NCBI GenBank assembly: GCA_019915015.1
Contig: JAHBBC010000004.1
Location: forward strand, 186,001 to 250,000
Source: Auriscalpium vulgare
Lineage: Eukaryota > Basidiomycota > Agaricomycetes > Russulales > Auriscalpiaceae
Length of the DNA stretch: 64,000 nt
Direction of reading: 5' to 3'
The position numbers were made by a program, and so were the translations under genes. The notes beneath the pieces are model-generated. The model made no database searches. It was given only the letters and a program-made list of their open reading frames with translations, and was not told the DNA's origin. Positions 23,279 through 35,010 of the stretch are shown here, piece by piece; position 1 is the first letter of the stretch; every line of letters starts with the position of its first letter.

Positions 23279-23677
23279 CTGGGGAGCGTCGGTTCGGTGG
23301 GGATGGTATATCGAGGCATGTGGTCAGTATTTTGAATAACCAACCAGATATCAACACGGACGCAAACGCAGGTGAGGCTACGTGGCTAGTAGCGTTGACG
23401 GCGGTGGCGTCTTGCTGATTCTGAGTCAGCGCCGGCGCATGGAACAGTGAAAGCGCTCCTTAATTTGTTAAACCGCGACTCCACAATCATCATTGATTGT
23501 ATAGATACTGATGGTGGCGCGTCGCGCTTTCTCTGTCACAGAATGAAATTAATTGAATTTGTCAACTAAAGTCTTTCATAATAGAATGCGGCATTAGAGT
23601 AAGTATACGAAGAGATTGAACAGAAACCAGCGAGAGGCGTGAAAGAGTGAGTAATGACAGCAAGGGTCAGAAGGCAC

Positions 23678-26284
23678 TCAAGACGCGCTATTGAGGAAGT
23701 TGTTGTACAGCGGGCAAAGATCCTGCCACGCCTCTGTAGGAGCGAAACCAAGCGCTTCAACATCGGGTACAACGCCGGAAAGAGGAGCGACATACTGGGC
23801 ACAGGATCCCTCGAAGGAATATCTGGAGCATCCTCAACAAACACCACAGCAAATCCACTGCACGTATTGGTCAGTGCAACTCCCAGGTTCGCGCGAAGAT
23901 CATCACTTACACTGCAAGATGCCAGTCGATGTGACAATGGAAGAACCACGGCCCGGGGTTATCGGTGACGAAGCGGATGGTCACCTCGTCCCCAGTGTCC
24001 CCGATGGTGACGACGTCGCGCACTACTGGGTTATCGAAATTGTAGGTCGCATTGCCGGCGCTGCGTACGACGGAAAAGGCGTGCTAATGGCAGCAGCATC
24101 AGCGGCTGGACATATGGAAATGACATGGGATGCGTACTCCGTGTAAATGAACCGGATGCTGGGCACGAATCAATAAATGGCTTGCAGTGAAAATGATGGA
24201 TATAACTCACCGGCCCACCGAGAGCGCCACCGGGAATAACGAGTTCCACAACTTTGTTTGGGGTGAGACCATAGTAGCTACCCTTCGGCAAGAGATCCTG
24301 CGCGGCGGAAGCCCCGCTCAGGATCTGCAGAAGGGCGGGGACACTGGGAGGCTCGTATGTGGCGTTGTTGATGACGAACGCAGTCACCGCAGCGTTCTGT
24401 GGACTGGTGTGAGAGGCCTGCGTGAAGAACGAGACGGCGGGACGTACGATGGCGACGTTGAGTTGAATGTTGATGTCGGCGCCGCCGGGTACCGGATTCC
24501 CAGGCTACAAACGAGGGTGGATCAAACAATGACGCTGGGAACAAGACTTGGACACATACCGCGCGTGCGTTATTGAGCGGCTGTGCAGAGCTTGTCAGCA
24601 GCGATTCAACATACGAGCATGCGGACGCTTACGTGGAGGTTCGTCTCGACGAGCGGCAGGCGGAGTGTGCTCGATGTAGTCGGATCGCCGTTAGGTGCAC
24701 CGGCGTACCGAAGAATAGCGGAGTTTTGGCCGCCTGACAGGCTGGAAACTGGACTGTCGGGGTTACCGGGGTCAATGGGTTGCGAGCGGATCCCTGGGAT
24801 CACTCAGCCACCAGATAGCTTAGTGCAAGATGAAAGGCATACAGTAGTTTGCGATTGGTTGGTTGGCATGCAGCTGTAGGCGATTCGTAGATGATTAGCC
24901 TTCCTACCTCAACGCGGACTGCGACAGCTTACCACCACGGAGTAACGTTGACCTAGAACTCGATCGTCAGCGGTCAAGAGCAAGATGAACAAGCTCTCGA
25001 CTTGCCAGGGAAGATCTGTAAATTGTCCACGACGAGTGGATGCACGTTGTTACCGTCCACCTCGATGATGGTTAAGATGTGCTGGTCAATGTAGAAAGTG
25101 AACGACGGGTCGCAGGAGATCTGGACAAGGCGGAAACGGTAGCTAGCGGTGGGTCAGACCAGGCGCCGAGATTAAGGGGAACAAGTTACTTACCGCTTGC
25201 CCTGCACGACGTTCACTACAGACAGTGAGACGCTTGTTGGCCCGTCGGGATAGCGGCCCTTTCCGTTGATAAGTCCGGTCGCCCAAGTACTACCGCCGAA
25301 AATGAGATTTCTCTGGTTGAGTTGAATGGAGAATTTACGCACGGAACTCCAGCGGCCTCCGGATCGTGCGAGTTGTAATGATACCTGGTGAAATGAACGG
25401 ACCAATATGAGCGAGGTTTTTGGGCCCCAGGATGGAGCAACTCACCAGTCTGCAAGCGTGATGACCGTGCTCTCTGGAGAGTTGGCAGGTGAGTCGATGA
25501 TGATTTTGTGGAGGGGGATGGTTACCATCATCAACGTCGTACAGGTACCTTTGAGGGTCGTTGTCGTCGTAAATCACAATGGGGCCGCGCAGCCCGTCGC
25601 AGTACTGGGTGGCGAAATGACTGAAAAAGTCGGATCAGGACATTTCAGGAAAAACAAGACGAGTGTGTTTTGGCGCACCTGTGGTACCAGAATGTGCCCT
25701 ATGATACGAACGGTACGATTAGACCAGCGATTGCGACGACCGAAATGGAGACGCACGGGCTGGTTCCCGCTGAATCCATATAAGAAAGAATGTTCGGGAA
25801 TTATGGGGCACTGGTTGACAAAAGCTGCCCCGTCCGCGTAGTTGGTCGTCTTCTGGAAGAGTCCGTGCCAATGCTAATCGCGCATGCGTAAGACAGATGT
25901 GCGACAGCTGGCGGAGGGAATACGCACAATGCTCGTAGGCAAGTCCATAGAGTTGTCGGTCAACTCGTCCTGGACGTTGATCTGCAGTCGGTCTCCCTGG
26001 GTACCGCGAGACCGAATCAGCCAAAAGCGAGCACGAATGGAGTCTAGCATACATTGTGGGCTGTGATCAGAGGTCCCGGAAACGTCCCACCGGCGAGGAC
26101 AGTGCTATACAGAATCGAAATCAGAAATGATTCCGTTCAATGCGTACCAGGCGGCTTACCTGCGAGAAAATCCATCCGGAGCGATGACCTTATTGACGAT
26201 GGGCAAGTTTGCGACGGGACCGATGGCGGCAAGGGCTCCTACGAACAGAGAAGTTAAAATCAAGATGAGTGAATTTGAGGACAT
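23678..26284 (-). CDS. Laccase (secreted multicopper oxidase), about 16 exons
   Basis: The start (ATG 26284) begins a signal peptide, [19 protein letters not shown], followed by [13 protein letters not shown], typical of mature laccases. All four copper motifs are present: HWHG (HWHGLFQ), HSH ([16 protein letters not shown]), HPxHLHG (here HPVHLHG) and HCHIDWHL, with Phe ten residues after the type-1 Cys. Laccases couple oxidation of phenols to reduction of oxygen to water. The introns are 49-65 bp. One, after NLQIFPG, uses a GC donor (GCAAGT). The HPVHLHG motif is a 21 bp microexon (24138-24158). The end [12 protein letters not shown]...AS with TGA 23678-23680 is standard. Every join keeps frame, so the gene looks functional. 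A Val replaces the usual Phe in HPFHLHG. Confidence 0.93.
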
Positions 26285-27325
26285 CCTCGTCAGACTGCAC
26301 AAAAGCGCGCAGATATGGGAGTATTGTGCGACTCGGATTAGTCTGGGATTAGTCTGGTCTTATAGCTCAACCCAGACATTGAGAAACTGTCGGTGATAAA
26401 ACCGACGCACGGGAGTCTCTGGGCTGTGATGGGCGCCGCAATCAAACACGTACCATCCTCCCAGGCGTACCTGAGGCAATAATAGTCATCGTTGACAACG
26501 CTGAGTATCAGAGCGCGGTTAGAAGGATCACCATGATCGTAATAAACAGACCACGGCATGCCGCATTTGCTTCCATCTACGCTGAGATCGGCGACACCGA
26601 TGACGTGCCCAGGTGGTGAAGAAAGATTTAGCCAGCGGTGGGCGCGTAGGGTACAATGTAGACTGTGGCAAGCCGAACCCTAGCCTTCCGTTGCCATACT
26701 TACATGGCTGCTTCCCAAATGCGTCTCATATTCCCTGGGAGTGTAACAGACGCCAGAGTCAGGCAATATGCTGTAGACTTTGAAACAGATAGATTCCCAC
26801 CAGAATGATGTGATACACATGGCACCCGCCAGGCCCGAGTCCATATTAGTGGGTCGCTCCAGCGCCACTCCCCAGGCGCCAGAGCAACAATATAAGACGA
26901 GATCGCGAGCGAGATCACGGCAGAACCGCTCCGACCATGTTACTAAGCTGCCCCTCTGATCGCGGAGGGAGACGATGGCCGACGTTGCTGTAGCTCCTTG
27001 TCGTGTGTGCCGGGAACCGGGACCGCCTGGAGGCCCATAGAGCTGGACGTCAGGCACTGAAATGTGGGCATGTGGGTGACGCGGGAGTGCGAGGCGCTGC
27101 GAAGCACGCAGGTGACAAGGGACGACGGAGCGCGCGAGCAGGAAAAGTTGTAAAGGGAGGAGGAGGCTTGACTGGCGATGGAAGAACTGGCGAGCAGGCG
27201 GGAATGACTCATGAGGGATGAAGCGGGAGCGATCATGGATTAAACGGGCGTGTACTATGACGAGATAATGTCCTAAGGGTGCATGGTCAGCGATGCGTGC
27301 ATGAGACGAAAGGAAGGAGGCCCGC
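26285..27325. other. Unassigned region upstream of the laccase, includes its promoter
   Basis: Minus-strand frames near 26340-26560 (SVYYDHGDPSNRALILSVV) and 26700-27000 are protein-like over short stretches, but I cannot join or name them. They may be remains of a membrane protein gene. The laccase promoter must lie in the right-hand-upstream part of this stretch (above 26284). No clear TATA box was identified. Confidence 0.35.
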
Positions 27326-27458
27326 CTTCGTCCCAATGAGATGCAACGCCGCAATCAGCGCGACGCCGCCACATATCCCAATGCCCCTGGCGCGCCTTCC
27401 GCATGCACTTGTAAAGCAGCGCGCCGAGCGCATCCAAATCATTCCGCGGATCGCCCCA
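27326..27458 (-). pseudogene. TRAPPC12 gene fragment
   Basis: The minus strand reads WGDPRNDLDALGALLYKCM then RKARQGHWDMW, closely matching the intact gene at 32783-34624 (GDPRGYTDALGALLRKC, RKARQGDTEMW). After the Trp the frame shifts, and GVALIAALHLIGTK continues the match in another frame. Only this internal piece of about 45 codons survives, with no start or flanking exons. It is a broken partial copy. Confidence 0.8.
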
Positions 27459-28292
27459 CGTTAGCGCCCGCGCGTTTGCAATGAACCGGCGGCAGCGTGT
27501 TCATTGATTGCTTCAGATGTGATGGGGTTGAGCGCGCACAGCATGATAGTCAAGAGGGCTGAAGTGGCCGGGATCTGCTTCACGAAGCAGTCGCGCGGCA
27601 TCCGCGCTCGAGCAAGCCAGCTGTGATCCATCAGCGCAGCATAAATAATGCTCCCCAGAAAGCGCATGTATGTACTTACCACACCAGAGGTCTCGATTGG
27701 GGCGCTTCAGATCAATTGAGGGGCATCTTCAGAGGGTACCGCAGGCATGAGAGATGCTGTAATCGTGAGAAACAAACACACGGATATTTGGTGTGGGAAT
27801 TCGAGGGAGTGTGACAATGAGCTGCGGCAGATAGATACTGTTCAGCGCCGTACGTGGCCTCTTTACCTTTATGTCCTGCCCAACTCATGAACTTCGGGTT
27901 AGGCGGTGTGATGATGGCTGGTGCAGCGTGCTTGGTACGAAGGCATTGGGCGCCAGCAGTGATATCTTCTTCTGGCATGTCCTTGGCTTGTATTTCGACT
28001 GCGTAGACGGGCTAGCAGCTGCATATTGGCATTGAAAATGACGAGAGGTCGTCGAGGCGAGGGTAACAAGTACTGTATAGCTCGTTGCCGTGTAGAGCCA
28101 GGGCTTTAAGCATTTGAAACTCCGAAAGCCTCCTTGATGACTCAGTGACTGACTCAGCGCAGCAACCGAGTCGCCTTTTTCAGCACGCTCATCCACTGGC
28201 AACAAAGGCAGGCTCACTCTATTCTGGTCCCACAGCTGGTGTTCTCTTCCCTTCTGAATGTGCTCGCTGATCTCGACCGCCGGCTCTTCCCA
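27459..28292. other. Unassigned; possible small minus-strand gene
   Basis: An ATG at 27978 opens MPEEDITAGAQCLRTKHAAP and reads to a GTAAAG donor at 27861-27866. A downstream frame ends at 27461 with CALNPITSEAINEH. These could be exons of one short gene, but the joins are not defined and I do not recognise the protein. Confidence 0.3.
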
Positions 28293-28640
28293 TCATTCAA
28301 AACCTTGCGAACTGCGCGCTCGACAGCCGCCCGAGGAGTCCAGTACCAGCTCGTCCGGCTTCCCCTGAGGAATCTGCGCGAAACCCCACCGCTCAGCATA
28401 TTTCGTGCGATTTCATTTCCAGCGCCACTCACATAGTGCCCAGCCCCCTCGACCACTCGGACCTCCGCGCCACTCGCAGACCGCCCTCCCCCAGCTCGCC
28501 AGACCTGTCCTGTATGTTCGCGTCGCGCGCTTTGGTAACCTTCATGCGCACGCACCAGAACCCCCCGCTGCCGCCGACGATGCACACCGACGTCGCGCTG
28601 GCTACCATCTGCTCCGGGGCGCCGCACCAGCTCGGCCATG
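28293..28640 (-). pseudogene. C-terminal fragment of an alpha/beta hydrolase
   Basis: An exon end GAEVRVVEGAGHY is followed by a GTGAGT intron and the start IPQGKPDEL, with TGA at 28293-28295. The intact hydrolase at 53559-55001 has the same junction (GATFTVIDGAGHY / IPQEKPDEL), and its catalytic His lies in this GAGHY. Upstream of the match only degraded sequence is found. The nucleophile region is missing, so the copy cannot work. Confidence 0.7.
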
Positions 28641-30203
28641 CCGCGCTCTCGTGTTTCCGCGGCGTCTTCGGCACCACACACCGCTGATGTCGGTGCGGAA
28701 ATACGTCTGCTGCACTTGCGGGCGGGGCGTCCGTAAACACTCCCCATGCGCCAAGCGAACTGGAAACTCGGCTCACACATGTGCTGTCGAGCGCCTCGGG
28801 GCGCAAGGTTCTCCGCGGGCGGTTCGTGTGCAGGACCGCACGCCCTCTGCGCGCGAGGCCCGCTGCGCCTGTCGTTTATTGTTGGACAGCTTGATGGCGG
28901 TGGCCCTGGTGCACCTGGTGCGCTTGGTGTGCACGGCTTTTATGACGACCGAGCGGAGGTGGGGCCGCAGCTCCGGTCGTTCCGGCGATGAGTCTGGTCT
29001 CTGCGTTTTAGTGTCCGCCCCTAGGGGCAATACGTGCGTGCGCTCACATCGCCATGGCGCGAGCGCAATGGGTGACCGGGAAGAGATTGTGCGCTCGGAG
29101 GAGATACGCGCGGTGAGTCGAGGAGAGCTCGGACTGCGGTACTATATTGCGCGTTCGGAACCGTAGGTGCGTGACGGTCAGCGCACTTCTGGAGCCGAAG
29201 GATAAGAGGTATGGGCGTCCATCTACGTACCGAAGTGCTGGTAGTTTTCCTTCAGCAGCGCCTCGTTGAGATCAGCTGTATCGCAGCGCTTCGGGGACTC
29301 GAGCACCCGCACCGGTGTCCGGTGCGCCTCGACTGCGCGAAGGCGATACGGCGCCTACATCTCTGCGCCTTCTGTCGCAGAGCCATCGATCTCCCGAGCG
29401 ATGGATGGCACTCACTTCCGAGGGCTGAGACCGAGTACGAGGACGCGGCCTGTAGTCGATTGGCGGTGATTGTGTGGTGATCATCGCGAACCATCTTGCT
29501 GGGAGGACACGATGGGGATCAAGTATAAGTGGCTTTGCAGTTGAACCTGTGGCGAGCAGAGAGTGTAGAGAGAGAACTTGATCGGTCTGATGGTGGTCCG
29601 TCGCGCCGCCTTGGGTCCGCCTGCGGTTTGGCATCTAGTGGCGGCGGGCAAGGTGCCAGCCGCGGCACACGACGCTGAACCAGAGCTCGTGGCGCGACAA
29701 CCATCGCGCCTTACCGTGTCGATCGAGGCATAGCTGTAGGCTCCTCCAAGGGAGCTGCGCGGTGCAGGAGAAGTCGGCGGAGAAGGACCCCGGAAACTGG
29801 CGTTCCGCTTCCGGAGGTCCTCTGATACCCCGAGTCTTAATCACTAGTTGGACTCGTACTACCACGTCGATGCCTTTCGTCCTCGCCTATGCGATCGCAG
29901 ATGGCACCGTACTGTAGATTTGACACAGGCTGCCTGTTACGCTTCATCTCATTATGATCTTCGACTCCTCTGAGGCATCTTGCTTTCGGGGCTCTTGGAC
30001 AAGGGAAAGGTCGTTAAGCCAAACTACAACAAATCATACAAGTATTGTACAAGGAGGCGAAAGGGTTCAAATACAACATGATACAAGGCTCGTGCAACAA
30101 AAAAACTCAGCGTTGTGCTTCTGTTTGAGGGTGTACAAAACAGGATAGGTATCCGAGATATATGCGAGAGAAGGTGCGAGAGCAACGTCAGCTTGCAAAT
30201 CAA
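28641..30203. other. No supported gene
   Basis: Open frames up to 120 codons (for example minus 29272-29634) lack domain signatures or exon chains. The last 300 bp before 30204 are AT-richer and may be the 3' flank of the next gene. Confidence 0.4.
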
Positions 30204-31480
30204 TTAATCACGGCCAACGGAACGTGCTGGCAGCGACGAAGAAGGACGCCGCGGCGACAAGAAGTCAATCTCGTCATCCGAGTCCTCACCCTCCTCTGAC
30301 GGCTTGAAATTGGGGGTAGGGTACGATCTGGGCTTCGAGGGCGATTTCAACGGAGATCTAGTCTTGTGCTTGACCTGGGATTGGGAGACAGGATATGATG
30401 TCGCGCTAAGTTTCAGAGGCAGGGCGTCCTCGTCGACGACGGGGGATGGGAGTGACTGACCCAATAATTATATACGATGCAGGACGCAGGGATCTGGACG
30501 TACCTTTTGAGCGACCTTCAACGCGTCCTTCTTGCTCTTTCTGCGGCACATTAAAGCATCAAGAAGGGGCATCAAGAAGGGGCCGTAATGAAAGAGACGT
30601 ACGTGGCATGCACCTCTGACGCAGGCTGATCAACCCGGTTCAGTTCTTCTGGCTCTGGCATCCGGTGCCTGCCAGTGCGCTTTGCCACTATTCCATCGCC
30701 GTCCAGACAGTCCCGCGTCTGCGACGCCAGCCTCGTCCTCGCCCAGCCATTGTCGCCCCCGTCCGCATGGGCGTCCTCCGAGTCGACACAAGCGTCCTCC
30801 GAGTCGACACGATGGGTGTCCTCCGAGTCGACACGAGCCGCATTCGAAGCCGGGCGCTTCCTCGACGCCTGCGTATCCTCATCCCAGTGGACCGCCAGAC
30901 GTGCGCGTTTCCTTGGCGTCCATGTAGCCTTTGTTACCTCTCCGGGAGGCTCCGGCGTAGTTAGTGCGGTGCTCTTTGTGAGGTCGATGAGTGCGGGGGC
31001 CGCGCTCGCGTCAGGTGGGAAGGATGGCGACACAGAGACGGGCCCGGGTGGTGGGCGCAAGCCGGCGGTGGTGAGTTTAGATTTGTTAGAGTTTACTGGA
31101 GCGGATGACAATCAGTAAGTGAATGAGAACAGTAATTATGTGTGGCGGTTGTATGAGAAGGACGTACGGACGTCGGCGACTAGCTGGCCAACCTGGGCCG
31201 GGCGCGTGCCAGTGGTGTCTCTGGGATCGGGATATACATCGTTGAGTGGGGATAGAACGCTCGTGCTGCTGGTGCCGGCGAGCGATGCGCCGGCGCGGAC
31301 GCGCGAGTTGGAAATGGATCGGGCTTTGTTGGCGTTGACTGGAGGGGAAGAGGATGAGTCGGTATTTAAAGGATGGAATGCGAGGAGTCGACGCAGTGGG
31401 GAAAGCCCGGACGTACAAATGTCAGCGAGTCTCTGGCCGATATGCGGGCGCGGCGTCATGATTTTTCCGCCTTGCCCCAT
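30204..31480 (-). CDS. Uncharacterised Ser/Pro-rich, acidic-repeat protein (probably nuclear)
   Basis: The start ATG at 31480 (MGQGGKIMTPRPHIGQRLADI, good Kozak context) leads through a GTACGT intron to NANKARSISNSR...VGQLVADV. A second intron leads to LNSNKSKLTTAGLRPPPGP, then KSKKDALKVAQK, then SLPSPVVDEDALPLKL. The end is EGEDSDDEIDFLSPRRP...SVGRD with the stop at 30204. All joins keep frame. Residues encoded at 30770-30840 form three near-identical VDSED repeats from a tandem DNA repeat. Basic clusters (TPRKRARL) resemble a nuclear localisation signal. No named domain is recognised. The [DE]-rich tail and phosphorylatable SP/TP sites suggest a chromatin or cell-cycle protein, as inference only. 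Confidence 0.65.
30772..30842. repeat. Tandem repeat of 21-24 bp within a gene, 3 copies
   Basis: GTCCTCCGAGTCGACAC recurs three times with short variable spacers. It encodes the VDSED repeats of the minus-strand protein at 30204-31480. Confidence 0.8.
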
Positions 31481-32782
31481 GGCGGACCTCCAGGTGCGAC
31501 TCCTTTGTGAAGATCGGAAGCCAGGAGTCCCTGGCTCCTCGAGCTCGAGCGTTGTCGCTGTCAGTGTCACCGTCTCAGCGGCCGTTCGCCGCTCTACTAC
31601 GCCACCGATGTACCCCAGGCGACCGGTTCCGGGGTCCACCTAGACTACAGCCACCGCCGTTCAGGCTCTGCGCTCATCTTACAGTAACCTATGCCTGCCT
31701 ACGCAGACTCTTCCGTGGCGGAAACGAAATAATTCTCTTCTCAGATTGCTAGGTGCGCTTGTCGGTGGTCATCTGAAGCTTGACCTGATATGCTCCTCCT
31801 CGTCCAATCACGACACCTATCTGCCCCCGCTGCGACTTGGTGCACCCAATTGAACTGCATAGCGCGTTATAGAGGTGCATGGGTGCGTTTCATCGCCTGT
31901 CGTTCACTCATTCACTTGCCCGCTGTCGGACCAGGTCATCGCCATCCCATCCACTGCCATCCCAGCTCATGATGCCCATCTCTTCCCCGACGGCGACAAG
32001 TCGTGCTGCGTTTGGCACATGCGTGCTCACCGCGGTACGCGGATTGACGGCCTGCTCTTCGGGTTTACGTTCCGCTTGGCGAAGCCCATCGCGTTCAGCG
32101 CCGTGCGTGCCCTTTCCCTTCCCACCAGGCTTTCTTCTTGTGATCTGAATACGTCGTCTGGTAGGCGTACATTACGGCGGCGCTGGGTTGCGCGGAAGCT
32201 CATGGTAGCAGGCTGGGCACCTAGAATTTTTTAGGCGAGGTTTCTGCAGTGAGCTTGTCCAGCGTATCTTCAGCAGGACAGCGTGTCGCGGCGTCTCCTC
32301 CGCTGGGTTTCCGCCGATACCAGCGTCCGTCTAGTCTCTTTCAATAATACATTGCAGCGCTCATAGACACGCCCTGAGGCTGTGAGTTCTTGAATAAAAT
32401 TTTCTCCTCCTAGGAGTCCTACGCTGCTGAAATACAAATCGAGTAGATACACAGTAATCTGCCGTGCCCAGCCTGCGCATCATAAACTGTCTACTCACCA
32501 GCTGCAACAGCACCGGTCTGCATCATCGCCTACACAGAGAGCCATCAGACGAGAAAACAAGCCTCAGAGGTGGCACGTACGCTAGGTCTCTTTCACGAGT
32601 ATACGCGCGCCTAGGAGGCAACCAAATACGGTATGTCCTGCCAATTTAAGGCAGACGCGCCACCCTCCGCCGCTGTCGGCCAGCTGCGTCGTCGTCGCTG
32701 CGACTCAGCTCGCTGTGCTGCACGACGACAACGCTGCCCGCCCGCCCTCAAACCTCCTGCGAGTCATCCTTCACTCACAACC
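31481..32782. other. Intergenic between divergent genes, no supported gene
   Basis: This stretch separates two divergently transcribed genes and must hold both promoters. A plus-strand frame at 31875-32234 contains DGDKSCCVWHMRAHRGTRID, which looks protein-like, but no complete gene was assembled. Confidence 0.4.
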
Positions 32783-34624
32783 ATGTCAGAGCGCAATCAA
32801 CGACCTTCTGCTGTCAATTCGCCTGAACACGCGTCGCCACCGGCGCTCGCATCGGCGGCCAGCGAGGTCTACGTCGCCTCCCCCAGTCCTCCCGTCGACG
32901 AGCCCGAAGGGCCCAATCCATTCCTCATTGACGACCCAGAGGAGCCACTCTCTCCCGAACCACCCACGCCGCGCCTCGCAGTCCACCCGTCATCGTCCCA
33001 GGTGTCCGTCGCGGCCGTTGATATATCCCTCTCAGCAGCAGCATCGCCCTATCGACCCCCCGTCCAGCTACCCTCAGTGAATGTCAACAAGCCCGTGCCT
33101 GCGTTTCCGCCAGCGCCGTCGTCGGATACGGACTCTGAACCGGATGCGCCTGCGGTGTATCTGCCGCAGCTCGTGCAGCCGACGATGTTCCTTCCCATCC
33201 CCAACGTGCGTCGCAGTCGCTATTCTCTGTTACAGCGTCGCTCATGTGTGCCGGCCGACAGACAGACCCTCTTACGACGCTGCTCACGAAATTCGTAGCG
33301 AACCCAGAAAAGCGTCCCAAGCGCGACCTCACCGGAGAGTGGACGCGCTCGGACTTCCAGACTCTCGTTGTGCGTGCATTCCTACCCTTCCCATCTAGCA
33401 CAATGTCCATGCCCCGCAGATGACGAACAGCTGGCGTGCCCTCGCGCGCATGGCGCGCGATCGCATCGTCGAAGCGGATCCCGAAGACCTCCCGGTCGTC
33501 CTCAACGTCCGTCCCTCCCACTGCCCCGCTTCCTCCTGCTGACCCGCCCCTCAGCTGTGGTCCCTCCGCCTCTCGTGCCTTTCGCGCATGCGCCTGTTCA
33601 ACCAGACCACCGCAGAGACGACCAACCTCTTCACCGTGCTCTCGGCCGTCGAGCCGCCCACCGCCCGCGCGTACGTGCTCGACACGCTGCTTCCGTTCAA
33701 GCTGGAGGTCCTGCAGGCGCGCGTGCGCTACTGGTCCGGCGACCCGCGCGGGTATACGGACGCGCTCGGCGCGCTGCTGCGCAAGTGCCGGCGGAAGGCA
33801 AGGCAGGGCGACACGGAGATGTGGATGGAGCGCGGCGCCCGAGTCGCGCTGATCGCGGCCTCCCAATTCGTCGAGACGAAGGTGCGCCTCTGTCCTTCTC
33901 TTCCTCGCGCTGGCAGCACTGACCCGGCCTCCGTAGGACTTCACCGCCGCGACACGGCTGCTGGAGCCCCTGCTCGCGCAGCCCGATCCTACGCACGAGC
34001 TGCGCTCCGCTGTCGGCCGCATATACCTCCAAGCAGGACAGCTGGCCGCAGCCGAGCGCCACTTCGCCGCCGTCGCGAGTGACCCCGCGGTCCCGCAGCC
34101 GCTCAAGGACCTAAATGCCGCGTTCCTCGCGTCCGCCCGGGGCGACTGGGCCCGCGCAAACGCGATCCTCGGAGACATCGTCGATCGCGACCCGGAGAAT
34201 TTCTCGGTGGGCTGTCCGGCGGACCACGGGCTTATACCCGCGCTGATTGGTGTGCATGGTTGCAGGCCGTCAACAATCTCGGGGTGGCGCTCCTGGGTGA
34301 AGGAAAGCTGAAGGAGGTGAGTGAAACTCGACGCCGAAGACCCGTTCCTGGCTGATCGTGCGATGTGCAGGGCATCGATGTGCTGGAGACAGCCTTCCAT
34401 GCCGCCCCATCGACGCTCGCCATGGCCGAGCCTTTCCTCTTCAATCTCTGTACGTCCCGTATCCTCCGCTCGCAACTAGCCGACTGCTGACGGTGAATCT
34501 AGCCACGCTGTATGAATTGCGCTCGGCCGTTGCGGCGGACAAGAAGCGCGAGCTTCTCATCGAGGTGGCCAAGTGGAGCGGCGACGGCCTGCGCACTACG
34601 TGTCTCAAGATGCCGACGAATTGA
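32783..34624 (+). CDS. TRAPPC12: TRAPPC12-like TPR protein of the TRAPP vesicle-tethering complex
   Basis: The ATG at 32783 begins a long disordered Pro/Ser-rich N-terminus (MSERNQRPSAVNSPEHASPP). LPQLVQPTMFLPIPN is then joined to TDPLTTLLTKFVANPEKRP, MTNSWRALARMARDRI, LWSLRLSCLSRMRLFN and the TPR part. The TPR repeats include DFTAATRLLEPLLAQPDP, AERHFAAVA and NNLGVALLGEGKLKEGIDVL. The end FLFNLSTLYELRSAVAADKK...CLKMPTN is the family signature. Introns carry GTGCGT, GTCCGT, GTGCGC, GTGGGC, GTGAGT and GTACGT donors. TRAPPC12 is a TRAPP III subunit acting in ER-to-Golgi traffic. The gene looks complete. A broken piece of a paralogue is found at 27326-27458. Confidence 0.9.
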
Positions 34625-35010
34625 AATCGGCCACGGCCTTGGTAGCCTGACGGGCGACGGCCTGTCTCTATCCGTTGCCGTTGAGGGCCCCCTTGTCCCT
34701 TTGCCACTTTTGACGGCTCGTCGCGCCCGTGGGCGGTCATCGTACTGCGCCGCCGCCGGCGTTCCGCGCCATGCTGAGGCTATCGCACTCCCGCGTGCGC
34801 CATCACACATCCAGGGTCTCCTCCAAGTTTGCAACGGCGTGTTTCGAGGCAGCGATAGATGCAGACCGACGAGATCCGACACGTGCGTAGATTGGTCGCC
34901 CGGATAGTCCTCAATGTATTAGGATTGGCGCAGTAATACATTTCTATATCGCTTTTTGACCCGCGCTGCCGGAGATACCGCACACCTGGACATGCTGTAC
35001 TAGCTATCGT
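34625..35010. other. Short intergenic region
   Basis: This lies between two convergent genes. I see nothing beyond likely 3' flanks. Confidence 0.4.

Noticed and set aside
23678..23930. Possible frameshift at the laccase C-terminus
   Set aside because: On checking, the GTAAGT donor after HLA and the TGCAG acceptor before GFAVV keep frame, so the gene is intact there.
26680..27354. 224-codon minus frame upstream of the laccase as a gene
   Set aside because: No ATG-led exon chain, no domain, and it overlaps the TRAPPC12 fragment region; left as unassigned.
33084..34475. 463-codon minus-strand frame across the TRAPPC12 gene
   Set aside because: GC-rich antisense frame; the plus strand encodes a clear TRAPPC12 with introns in the right places.
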